Shown here piece by piece: positions 6,630-13,069 of a stretch of DNA of 29,050 nucleotides. The position numbers were made by a program, and so were the translations under genes. This DNA is from a virus. The stretch is taken from positions 17,094 through 46,143 of the IMG/VR virus record IMGVR_UViG_3300030329_001281. One strand, written 5' to 3'. A model generated the notes under the pieces. That model did not search any database, was not told the DNA's origin, and worked only from the letters and a program-made list of their open reading frames with translations. The first letter of the stretch is position 1. Every line of letters starts with the position of its first letter.

Positions 6630-8217
6630 GGCAAGTGAAAGATACACTAAACTGGCAACTAATAGATCACAGTTTTTAGATACTGCAGTTGAGTGTTCTG
6701 AACTTACCTTACCATATTTAGTACAACAAGATCTAAGGCAGCGAGGAGGTAAACAATCTTTAAGTCAACCGTGGCAATCGGTTGGTGCAAAAGCAGTTGT
6801 TACTTTAGCAGCGAAACTTATGCTTGCAATCTTACCTCCTCAAACTAGCTTCTTCAAATTACAAATCAGAGATGATAAATTAGGAGAAGATATACCACCT
6901 GAAATGAGAAGTGAACTAGATCTTTCCTTTGCTAAAATGGAAAGAATGGTTATGGATTATATAGCTGCATCTAGTGATAGAGTAGTAGTACACCAAGCCT
7001 TGAAACACCTTATAGTATCAGGTAATGCCTTGATATTTATGGGTAAGGATGGTTTAAAACATTTTCCACTTCAAAGATATGTTGTAAGTAGAGATGGTAA
7101 TGGTAACGTACTAGAAATAGTAACTAAAGAATTGATAAGTCGAAAGGTATTAGGTGTGGAACTGCCTGAACCTATTCCAAATGATGTAAATGGTGAGACA
7201 AGTTCCGATGAAGATGACGCTGAAGTGTATACTTGTGTCAAACTGGAGGAAAGTAGTGGTCGTTGGGTATGGTATCAGGAAGTAGATGGACAAATCATCC
7301 CTGGTAGTCGTAGTACAGCACCAAAAAACGCTTCCCCATGGTTAGTTCTTCGCTTTAATACAGTCGATGGAGAGGACTACGGACGTGGTAGAGTTGAAGA
7401 GTTCTTAGGAGACCTACGTTCTCTTAACGGTCTATCACAGGCTCTTGTAGAGGGGTCTAGTGTAGCTGCTAAAGTATTATTCTTAGTATCACCTAGTTCA
7501 ACTACAAAACCTCAAACCTTAGCTAATGCAGCTAACGGTGCTATCATTCAAGGTAGAGAAGAAGATGTTTCTGTTGTAGAAGTTGGTAAAACAGCTGACT
7601 TTGGTACAGCTGCAAACTTAGCTACTACCTTAGAGAAAAGAATATCAGAGGCATTCCTTATTCTTAATGTAAGAGACTCCGAACGCACAACAGCAGAGGA
7701 AGTCAGGATGACTCAGTTAGAATTAGAACAACAATTGGGTGGGCTATTTAGCTTACTTACAGTTGAGTTCCTTGTACCATATTTAAAACGAACATTATTG
7801 GTACTACAACGAAGCAATCAGTTACCTAAGTTACCTAAAGATTTAGTTAGACCTAAGATTGTTACAGGTATTGGTAGCCTTGGTCGTGGCCAAGATGCTC
7901 AAGCCTTAACTCAATTCTTAGCAACAGTAGCTCAGAATTTAGGAGCTGAAGCCTTAGTTAAATTAATTGATCCTAGTGAAGCTGTTAAACGATTAGCAGC
8001 AGCTCAAGGTATTGATGTATTAAACTTGGTTAAGACTGCAGAACAAGTAGAACAAGCTAACCAAGAAAGACAGCAACAAGCTGCACAACAATCTTTAATA
8101 GAACAAGCTGGTCAATTTGCAAGTACTCCTTTAATGGATGCTTCTAAAGACCCTGATGCTAAAGAAAGAATAGATAACTTAACAGAAGCAGCATCACAAT
8201 TACAACCACCTGAATAA
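6622..8217 (+). CDS. Portal (head-tail connector) protein, T7 gp8-like
   Basis: Forms the dodecameric ring through which DNA enters and leaves the capsid. I start at TTG 6622, which has GGAGG at 6609-6613, 8 bases upstream, and gives an MAKASERYTKLATNR start that matches the T7 gp8 start region. The longer GTG start at 6601 lacks support. The product is 531 residues, close to T7 gp8 (536). The PWQSVGAKAVVTLAAKLML segment is the family hallmark (T7: PWQAVGARGLNNLASKLML). Later stretches PWLVLRF, YGRGRVEEFLGDL and ERTTAEEVRM also match the family. The C-terminus is Gln/Ala-rich. The start overlaps the previous gene by 8 bases. Confidence 0.96.
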   Translation: MAKASERYTKLATNRSQFLDTAVECSELTLPYLVQQDLRQRGGKQSLSQPWQSVGAKAVVTLAAKLMLAILPPQTSFFKLQIRDDKLGEDIPPEMRSELDLSFAKMERMVMDYIAASSDRVVVHQALKHLIVSGNALIFMGKDGLKHFPLQRYVVSRDGNGNVLEIVTKELISRKVLGVELPEPIPNDVNGETSSDEDDAEVYTCVKLEESSGRWVWYQEVDGQIIPGSRSTAPKNASPWLVLRFNTVDGEDYGRGRVEEFLGDLRSLNGLSQALVEGSSVAAKVLFLVSPSSTTKPQTLANAANGAIIQGREEDVSVVEVGKTADFGTAANLATTLEKRISEAFLILNVRDSERTTAEEVRMTQLELEQQLGGLFSLLTVEFLVPYLKRTLLVLQRSNQLPKLPKDLVRPKIVTGIGSLGRGQDAQALTQFLATVAQNLGAEALVKLIDPSEAVKRLAAAQGIDVLNLVKTAEQVEQANQERQQQAAQQSLIEQAGQFASTPLMDASKDPDAKERIDNLTEAASQLQPPE

Positions 8218-8219
8218 TT

Positions 8220-9128
8220 ATGGCCGAACAAAATACATTTACAGTTGATACAACTCCACAAACAGAAACTGTTATTAGTAATGATGGATCAACAGAGGGT
8301 CTTACTCCAGATGAGCAAGACTCCTTAGCTGTTGGCGAAGAGATAACAGCCCAGCAAGAGAACTTACTTGCTGGTAAATATAAAAGTGCAGAAGAATTAG
8401 AGAAAGCTTATGTAGAACTCCAATCAAAATTGGGCGAAAAATCTGAGTCGGATTCAACTAAACCCGAAGCTGAAACAGAACCTGTTGAGCAAGAATCGTC
8501 TGAGGAACCTGTACTTTATTTAGAAGATGGAGGAGTTAATTATGAACAAGTCAATGCATCTTATGGAGAAAAGTTAGGAGATATATTTAAAAGTTCTAAC
8601 GTAGATCCATGGGAAATCAGTGAACATTTCCATAGTAATAATGGTACTATTACTAATGATATGTATTCTAAATTAGAAGGAGCTGGTTTATCCAGAGCTT
8701 CTATTGATTCATATTTAGCTGGTAGAGCTGTTGAGTCTGGATATACTACAGTAAGTAATGATATACCCGACTCTGCTGTATCAGAAGTTCAAGCTTCTGT
8801 TGGCGGAGAAGATTCTTATAAGAATATTATTAATTGGGCTGGATCTAATTTAGATCAACCAGCTATCGAAGCTTTCGATAATATTATTAATAGTGGTAGT
8901 GTTGAAGCTATCAAGATTGCTGTATCAGGATTGAAAGCTCAGTATGAAAATGCAAACGGATACGAAGGAAAAATGTACACAGGAAAAGCACCAACACAAA
9001 CTAGTGATGTCTTTAGAAGTCAAGCTGAATTAGTTAAAGCTATGAGTGATAGAAGATATGATGATGATCCTGCATATAGACAGGATGTTATTGCAAAACT
9101 AGACCGATCTGATAACTTACAATTTTAA
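8220..9128 (+). CDS. Capsid assembly scaffolding protein, T7 gp9-like
   Basis: An internal scaffold that guides capsid shell assembly and leaves before DNA packaging. It has 302 residues (T7 gp9: 307) and is highly acidic in the first half (repeated Glu/Asp between about 10 and 105), with the conserved LLAGKYKSAEELEKAYVELQSKLG helix-forming region (about 49-72). The C-terminal end is basic/aromatic (DRRYDDDPAYRQDVIAKLDR), matching the capsid-binding helix-turn-helix end of podovirus scaffolds, including the DPAYR-type motif. It lies between portal and capsid genes, although here the capsid is displaced by 2.7 kb of small genes plus hli and psbA. Confidence 0.93.
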   Translation: MAEQNTFTVDTTPQTETVISNDGSTEGLTPDEQDSLAVGEEITAQQENLLAGKYKSAEELEKAYVELQSKLGEKSESDSTKPEAETEPVEQESSEEPVLYLEDGGVNYEQVNASYGEKLGDIFKSSNVDPWEISEHFHSNNGTITNDMYSKLEGAGLSRASIDSYLAGRAVESGYTTVSNDIPDSAVSEVQASVGGEDSYKNIINWAGSNLDQPAIEAFDNIINSGSVEAIKIAVSGLKAQYENANGYEGKMYTGKAPTQTSDVFRSQAELVKAMSDRRYDDDPAYRQDVIAKLDRSDNLQF

Positions 9129-9132
9129 AACT

Positions 9133-9273
9133 ATGGGTAATGTAAAAAAAATCAAAACACATAAGGATGTTCAGTTACCTTTTGGTAGCGGTAAAACAGA
9201 TACAAGACCTTATGTTGCTAGACCACCTGTTAAGAAAGCAAGTTCACGTAAAGTTAATTCGGTAAATGCATAA
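9133..9273 (+). CDS. Micro-gene 1 of 4: 46-residue basic protein with shared C-terminal box
   Basis: ATG to TAA, 46 residues, strongly basic (many Lys/Arg, few acidic residues). It starts MGNVKKIKTHKDVQLPFG and ends KKASSRKVNSVNA. The last 13 residues are repeated in the next gene (KKASTRKVNEVNV) at exactly the same distance from the start. The stop overlaps the next start as TAATG. The four micro-genes from here to 9704 fill the region after the scaffold without gaps. No domain recognised; a virion-associated or nucleic-acid-binding role is only a guess from the charge. Confidence 0.7.
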   Translation: MGNVKKIKTHKDVQLPFGSGKTDTRPYVARPPVKKASSRKVNSVNA

Positions 9274-9413
9274 TGCCAGGAAAATCAGTTTTCTCTACAC
9301 CCTCTTTAGATAAACAAAAAAAGATACAAGATTATTTAAAGAATAATGATAAAGTATTAAGACCTAATACAAAAAAGGCTAGTACACGCAAGGTTAATGA
9401 GGTAAATGTATAA
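9273..9413 (+). CDS. Micro-gene 2 of 4: 46-residue basic protein, paralogue of micro-gene 1
   Basis: Same length as micro-gene 1 (46 residues), beginning MPGKSVFSTPSLDKQKK and ending KKASTRKVNEVNV. By hand alignment, the last 42 bases match micro-gene 1 at 33 positions, and five of nine differences are silent third-base changes. That is what selection on the protein would leave, and it supports both being translated. The N-terminal halves are different. Start and stop both form TAATG overlaps. Function unknown. Confidence 0.72.
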   Translation: MPGKSVFSTPSLDKQKKIQDYLKNNDKVLRPNTKKASTRKVNEVNV

Positions 9414-9583
9414 TGCCAGATCAACCATACTACGGCGATAAATATGACAAAGGCAAGGGGGGAAATAAACCAGGTGATAGACCTGCTACACCAGAAGAGT
9501 TACAAAAAATACGTGACATCTTAAAGAAAAATATTAAAAAAGCTAAAAGCCCTTACAGTGGGAAAGGTCCGAATAATGCCTAA
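9413..9583 (+). CDS. Micro-gene 3 of 4: 56-residue basic protein
   Basis: 56 residues starting MPDQPYYGDKYDKGKGGNK, with a central predicted helix EELQKIRDILKKNIKKAKS and a short tail. Rich in Lys, Gly and Asp. It begins with MP like micro-genes 2 and 4 and overlaps both neighbours (TAATG before; 8 bases with the next). No recognised domain. It lacks the KKAS box of genes 1 and 2, though it keeps a lysine-rich element at a similar place. Confidence 0.65.
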   Translation: MPDQPYYGDKYDKGKGGNKPGDRPATPEELQKIRDILKKNIKKAKSPYSGKGPNNA

Positions 9584-9704
9584 ACCAGATTACACAGGCA
9601 TACCTAATGCCTTCGATAAAAAAGTACGAGAATCAAAAGGTACTTCAGGTAAGAAAAAAATTAAAATCTTATTAGACGCAGCTGCTATATATCCTAAAGC
9701 ATAA
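9576..9704 (+). CDS. Micro-gene 4 of 4: 42-residue basic protein
   Basis: 42 residues: MPKPDYTGIPNAFDKKVRES, then GTSGKKKIKILLDAAAIYPKA. It overlaps micro-gene 3 by 8 bases and ends 8 bases before the hairpin that precedes hli. Basic, with one short hydrophobic segment (IKILLDAAAIY) too short to span a membrane. No family recognised. It is the last gene of the tiny-protein cluster between scaffold and the photosynthesis genes. Confidence 0.6.
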   Translation: MPKPDYTGIPNAFDKKVRESKGTSGKKKIKILLDAAAIYPKA

Positions 9705-9711
9705 GTTATTC

Positions 9712-9740
9712 GTGGCGACCTGACCTATCATCCTCGCCGC
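9712..9740 (+). promoter_or_regulatory. GC-rich stem-loop in the gap upstream of hli
   Basis: GTGGCGA (9712-9718) can pair with TCGCCGC (9734-9740), a 7-bp stem with one G-U pair, around a 15-base loop. It lies in the 57-base gap between micro-gene 4 and hli, followed by an AT-rich stretch. There is no T-run, so a standard terminator is unlikely. It may be an RNA processing or stability element, or part of a promoter region for the hli-psbA transcript. Confidence 0.4.
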
Positions 9741-9761
9741 TGTTAACTTATTAAATCTTTA

Positions 9762-9917
9762 ATGAACGATACAGAAGTTATCGCAATTCAACCTCCTATT
9801 GAATATACTATGAACGAGAACGCAGAAGTACAGAATGGCCGCTGGGCTATGATAGGTATCATCTCCGCACTCGGAGCGTACGCCACGACTGGACAAATCA
9901 TCCCCGGAATATTTTAA
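9762..9917 (+). CDS. hli: High-light-inducible protein (Hli/HLIP)
   Basis: A 51-residue single-helix member of the chlorophyll a/b-binding superfamily. It contains the signature ENAEVQNGRWAMIGIISALGAY at about residues 19-40, with ExxNGRxAMxG as the chlorophyll-binding core, followed by TTGQIIPGIF, the usual Hli end. These proteins sit in thylakoid membranes and protect photosystems by quenching or pigment storage. This copy was probably acquired from a cyanobacterial host. By eye its base composition is more GC-rich than the phage genes around it. It is co-directional with psbA, 0.4 kb upstream, and its stop overlaps the next start as TAATG. Confidence 0.95.
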   Translation: MNDTEVIAIQPPIEYTMNENAEVQNGRWAMIGIISALGAYATTGQIIPGIF

Positions 9918-10279
9918 TGAAAAAAATTACACTAGCTATTGCAGCTTCTCTATTCTCAGTACCAGCTATTGCTGGACCTTATGTTAATGTAGAAACAAAC
10001 GCTTCTTACACTGGTAATGATTACCAATCAAGAGCTACTGATCTACATGCAGGTTATGAGAATACACTTGGTTCCCTTGACTGGTATGTACAAGGTGGAA
10101 AAACAATCAATGCCGCTGACGGTGTTGACTCTGACTCAGCATGGTCAGGAAAATTTGGCGGTTCTGTCGCTGCTACCGAAAGACTAGGAGTCTACGGTGA
10201 AGTATCTTTCGCAAATATATTTGATGAAGATACAGACAATACTTACGGCACTAAACTAGGTGCTAAATTTAACTTTTAA
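9917..10279 (+). CDS. Secreted beta-barrel-like (outer-membrane-type) protein between hli and psbA
   Basis: 120 residues. The N-terminus is a clear Sec signal peptide: basic MKK, hydrophobic core to about residue 16, and cleavage predicted after AIA (about 19). The mature part is rich in alternating polar/aromatic strands (YVNVETNASYTG, LDWYVQGGKTI, LGVYGEVSFANIF, TKLGAKFNF) and ends in a C-terminal Phe, the classical recognition signal for outer-membrane beta-barrel insertion. At about 100 mature residues it could make a small (roughly eight-strand or fewer) barrel. I recall similar porin-like small proteins from other cyanophages but cannot name the family with certainty. It ends 3 bases before psbA and starts inside the hli stop, so it should be co-expressed with both. 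Confidence 0.85.
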   Translation: MKKITLAIAASLFSVPAIAGPYVNVETNASYTGNDYQSRATDLHAGYENTLGSLDWYVQGGKTINAADGVDSDSAWSGKFGGSVAATERLGVYGEVSFANIFDEDTDNTYGTKLGAKFNF

Positions 10280-10282
10280 TAA

Positions 10283-11335
10283 ATGACTACAGCCACACTA
10301 ACAAAACCAAATAACAATTGGCAGCGTTTCTGTGACTGGACTACAAGTACCGATAACCGCCTCTACGTGGGGTGGTTTGGTGTACTTATGATCCCTGCAC
10401 TTTTAACCGCTGCAACAGCATTTATAATAGCTTTTATAGCTGCTCCTCCAGTTGATATAGATGGTATACGTGAACCAGTAGCTGGCTCAATACTCTATGG
10501 AAACAACATCATCTCAGGGGCAATCGTCCCATCGTCAAATGCAATCGGTCTTCACTTCTACCCAATCTGGGAAGCTGCAACCATCGACGAGTGGTTATAT
10601 AACGGAGGACCATATCAACTCATTGTGTTCCACTTTCTTATCGGCATCAGCGCTTACTTGGGACGACAATGGGAACTTAGTTATCGATTAGGAATGCGAC
10701 CATGGATATGCGTCGCTTATTCTGCACCAGTAGCAGCAGCCTTTGCTGTCTTCCTAGTATATCCTTTTGGACAGGGAAGTTTCAGTGATGGTATGCCTCT
10801 TGGTATTTCAGGGACTTTCAATTTCATGTTTGTGTTTCAAGCAGAACATAATATCCTCATGCATCCGTTCCATATGCTCGGTGTTGCAGGGGTATTCGGT
10901 GGAGCTTTATTCGCTGCTATGCATGGAAGTCTTGTTACTTCTTCACTCATTCAAGAGACAACTGAAGAGGTATCACAGAACTATGGTTATAAGTTCGGAC
11001 AACAAGACGAGACATATAATATCGTCGCTGCACATGGTTACTTTGGGAGATTAATATTTCAATATGCATCCTTCAATAACAGCCGTGCTCTTCATTTCTT
11101 CCTTGCTGCTTGGCCTGTTACTTGTATATGGCTCACCTCAATGGGTGTTTCAACAATGGCCTTCAACCTTAACGGATTTAACTTTAATCAGTCCGTTACT
11201 GATGCTGAAGGAAGAGTTGTTCCTACCTGGGCTGACGTTTTAAACAGGGCAGACTTAGGTATGGAAGTAATGCATGAGCGTAATGCTCATAACTTCCCGC
11301 TAGATTTAGCGGCAACTAAACAGACCGTAGGATAA
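10283..11335 (+). CDS. psbA: Photosystem II reaction centre protein D1
   Basis: Replaces the fast-turning-over host D1 so that photosynthetic electron flow continues during infection. It has 350 residues and is collinear with cyanobacterial D1 with an offset of -1. Key residues are present: Tyr160 (TyrZ), Asp169, Glu188, His189, His197 (P680 ligand), His331, Glu332, His336, Asp341 and Ala343 (the Mn-cluster ligands). Residue 129 (standard 130) is Gln, as in the D1:1 (low-light) form. The tail after Ala343 is only 7 residues (ATKQTVG), shorter than the roughly 16-residue extension usual in cyanobacteria. No intron interrupts it. By eye it is more GC-rich than the neighbouring phage genes, consistent with host origin. 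Confidence 0.98.
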   Translation: MTTATLTKPNNNWQRFCDWTTSTDNRLYVGWFGVLMIPALLTAATAFIIAFIAAPPVDIDGIREPVAGSILYGNNIISGAIVPSSNAIGLHFYPIWEAATIDEWLYNGGPYQLIVFHFLIGISAYLGRQWELSYRLGMRPWICVAYSAPVAAAFAVFLVYPFGQGSFSDGMPLGISGTFNFMFVFQAEHNILMHPFHMLGVAGVFGGALFAAMHGSLVTSSLIQETTEEVSQNYGYKFGQQDETYNIVAAHGYFGRLIFQYASFNNSRALHFFLAAWPVTCIWLTSMGVSTMAFNLNGFNFNQSVTDAEGRVVPTWADVLNRADLGMEVMHERNAHNFPLDLAATKQTVG

Positions 11336-11340
11336 CATCA

Positions 11341-11368
11341 CGTCCGTTCATCCATAATTTCATGGACG
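11341..11368 (+). promoter_or_regulatory. Alternative stem-loops downstream of psbA
   Basis: Two mutually exclusive pairings are possible just after the psbA stop: CGTCC (11341-11345) with GGACG (11364-11368), or TCCAT (11351-11355) with ATGGA (11362-11366). There is no T-tract, so this is not a normal intrinsic terminator. It could protect the psbA mRNA 3' end or be a processing site. Weak evidence. Confidence 0.3.
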
Positions 11369-11417
11369 CATGACAACCAAGGCATGGAACGGGGTCTTGG
11401 TACATTAGGACTTTACA

Positions 11418-11471
11418 ATGACTGTAAAACTAAGGTATCGTGGTGTTGAGTACACTAAGACAGTAAAATAA
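11418..11471 (+). CDS. 17-residue peptide with an LRYRG-Y motif (DUF4278-like)
   Basis: A minimal ORF, MTVKLRYRGVEYTKTVK. The LxYRGxxY pattern is what I associate with the very short cyanobacterial DUF4278-type proteins, which begin with a similar sequence near the N-terminus. Here only that motif is present. It lies between psbA and the next small ORF, with its stop 1 base before a TTG start. Function of the family is unknown. Because of its length the call rests on the motif alone. Confidence 0.45.
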   Translation: MTVKLRYRGVEYTKTVK

Positions 11472-11472
11472 A

Positions 11473-11616
11473 TTGGCACACCAATCAACTAAAAACAAAG
11501 CTTCTGTTACTAGACTATCTCCAGATCCAGTGGACACACTTCCGAGTGATAAACAACCACCTGGAGTAGATGAAGAAATCGATTATGATTCTCTTGAAGA
11601 AGCTCTCACATCTTAA
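11473..11616 (+). CDS. 47-residue acidic hypothetical protein (TTG start)
   Basis: Reads from TTG 11473 to TAA 11616. The start MAHQSTKNKASVTRLSPD is basic, and the second half (GVDEEIDYDSLEEALTS) is strongly acidic. There is no membrane segment. A TTG start is plausible because the portal in this genome also appears to use one; an internal GTG would give a 28-residue version. The start codon sits inside an inverted repeat (11472-11485). The 3' end overlaps the following membrane-protein ORF by 32 bases. No family recognised. Confidence 0.5.
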   Translation: MAHQSTKNKASVTRLSPDPVDTLPSDKQPPGVDEEIDYDSLEEALTS

Positions 11617-11740
11617 CGGACCATGGCTAGGAGTCTTAGGACTTCTAGCTATCTTCGTACTTATAGAAACCTTACATGTTAATTATCATGAACAAGGTAA
11701 GGCTTGGTTAGAGGCACCTCAGTGTCGGACCTCTGACTAA
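11585..11740 (+). CDS. Small single-pass membrane protein (holin candidate)
   Basis: 51 residues. After a short basic N-terminus (MILLKKLSHLN) there is one hydrophobic segment, GPWLGVLGLLAIFVLIETL (about 12-30), then a polar tail. Small one-helix membrane proteins near late genes can be holins or other lysis or membrane-modifying proteins; T7 gp17.5 is a one-helix holin, but it is encoded after the fibre gene. The identification as holin is inference only. Overlaps the preceding acidic ORF and ends 118 bases before the capsid gene. Confidence 0.6.
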   Translation: MILLKKLSHLNGPWLGVLGLLAIFVLIETLHVNYHEQGKAWLEAPQCRTSD

Positions 11741-11858
11741 TTGGCTTTTGGCCCTCTAAGGAGGATACCCTTTAGCCGTCTAGACGGTGGGAAAGACCAC
11801 AACAAAATGATCAAAAAAATTTCAGCTGAGAACGTTAATATAAACTTTATCCATATAA
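11741..11858 (+). promoter_or_regulatory. Leader region of the major capsid gene
   Basis: This 118-base gap contains AAGGAGG (11758-11764) with no start codon at a usable distance. It also has a perfect 12-base palindrome CCGTCTAGACGG (11776-11787), which can extend to a hairpin covering 11770-11795, and GGGAAAGACCACAAC at 11789-11803. The T7 phi10 transcript begins GGGAGACCACAAC, so AGACCACAAC is shared at the equivalent place before the capsid gene. No T7 consensus promoter precedes it, as expected if the phage RNA polymerase has a different specificity. Probably a late promoter and structured leader; not proven. Confidence 0.45.
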
Positions 11859-13049
11859 ATGGCACATCAAAATAATGACAATAACACCTCGCTTACTTGG
11901 GGTGGTGTTAATGCTAATAAGGGTACTCCTGATGCGACCACTACAGCGCATAGAAGAGCCCTCTATCTTAAGCTATTTAGTGGAGAACTATTCAAAGGAT
12001 TCCAACGCAATACAATTGCAAGGGATCTGATTACCAAGAGAACACTGAAGAACGGACGCTCATTGCAGTTCATCTTCACTGGTCGTACAAATAGTGAGTT
12101 CCATGTCCCAGGACAGAACATACTAGGTAATACTGATGGTGCTCCTCCAGTAGCAGAGGTTACAATCGAATGCGATGACCTCTTAATCTCAAGTGCATTC
12201 GTATATGAGCTCGATGAGACACTTGCGCATTACGATTTGAGAGGCGAAATAAGTCGCAAAATCGGTTACGCATTAGCAGAAAATTATGATAGAAGAATCT
12301 TTAGAGCAGTAACTAAAGCTGCTAGACAAGCTTCTCCTATTCAGAAGACTAACTACCTAGAGCCAGGTGGAACACAGATTCGTGTCGGTGCTACTGCTGA
12401 AGGTTCTGATGCTTATGATCCTCAGAAATTAATAGCAGCCTTCTATGATGCAGCTGCTGCACTAGATGAAAAGGGAGTAAGTACTGAAGGGCGTGTAGGT
12501 GTACTAAACCCACGTCAATACTATGAATTGATCCAACAAGTTGGTGATAATGGACTAGTAAACAGAGACGAGCAGGGTGACTCACGTCAGAGTGGTCAAG
12601 GTATCGTTGAGATTGCAGGCATTAAGATCTACAAATCAATGAATATTCCATTCTTCGGTAAGTTTGGTACTAAGTATGGTACTGGTTCTGGTGCAACTGT
12701 AACAGGTGTAACTGATCCTGGTAATACTGGTTCCTTCGTTAGTGAAGATATGGGCAACCAGGCTGAGAGTGCTTCCGGCGCTCCTGATGGACAACGCACA
12801 GTTAATGACTACGGTGAAGGAAACAAGTTCGACAACTCTTGTGGACTTATCTTCCAGAAAGAAGCCGTTGGTTGTGTAGAGGCCATTGGCCCACAAGTTC
12901 AAGTTACCAGTGGTGACGTATCCGTGATTTATCAGGGTGACGTTATTCTTGGACGCTTGGCAATGGGAGCCGCTCCTCTTAACCCAGCTGCTGCTGTAGA
13001 ATTGATTGCAGGTATTGCTCCAAACACTGGAGTTGCACAGGCATTCTAA
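11859..13049 (+). CDS. Major capsid protein, T7 gp10-like
   Basis: Builds the icosahedral shell (HK97 fold). 396 residues, against 345 for T7 gp10A. The N-terminal third aligns with gp10: RRALYLKLFSGELFKGF with ALFLKVFGGEVLTAF, GRSLQFIFTGRT with GKSAQFPVLGRT, and AHYDLRGE with NHYDVRSE. A Gly/Ser/Thr-rich stretch at roughly residues 265-325 has no evident T7 counterpart and may be a surface insertion. The C-terminal GDVILGRLAMGAAPLNPAAAVEL matches the family end. No ribosome site is obvious next to the ATG. It is followed by an intrinsic terminator. I see no T7-style slippery end that would give a minor 10B form. Confidence 0.95.
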   Translation: MAHQNNDNNTSLTWGGVNANKGTPDATTTAHRRALYLKLFSGELFKGFQRNTIARDLITKRTLKNGRSLQFIFTGRTNSEFHVPGQNILGNTDGAPPVAEVTIECDDLLISSAFVYELDETLAHYDLRGEISRKIGYALAENYDRRIFRAVTKAARQASPIQKTNYLEPGGTQIRVGATAEGSDAYDPQKLIAAFYDAAAALDEKGVSTEGRVGVLNPRQYYELIQQVGDNGLVNRDEQGDSRQSGQGIVEIAGIKIYKSMNIPFFGKFGTKYGTGSGATVTGVTDPGNTGSFVSEDMGNQAESASGAPDGQRTVNDYGEGNKFDNSCGLIFQKEAVGCVEAIGPQVQVTSGDVSVIYQGDVILGRLAMGAAPLNPAAAVELIAGIAPNTGVAQAF

Positions 13050-13069
13050 ATATATTTTTATACACACAC

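Noticed and set aside
10283-11335. Group I intron or homing endonuclease in psbA, as in some cyanomyoviruses
   Set aside because: The D1 reading frame is continuous and full length, with no inserted segment.
11741-11803. Cloning-vector contamination suggested by the T7 phi10-like string
   Set aside because: The T7 promoter, the flanking vector sequence and the order of elements are all missing, and the region is continuous with phage genes on both sides.
11807-11875. 22-residue ORF (MIKKISAENVNINF...) overlapping the capsid start
   Set aside because: No motif and no ribosome site. It overlaps the capsid gene out of frame and is more simply part of the AT-rich leader.
12990-13069. Possible T7-style frameshift making a 10B-like extended capsid protein
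   Set aside because: No slippery heptamer before the capsid stop, and the downstream sequence is the terminator hairpin rather than an extended frame.
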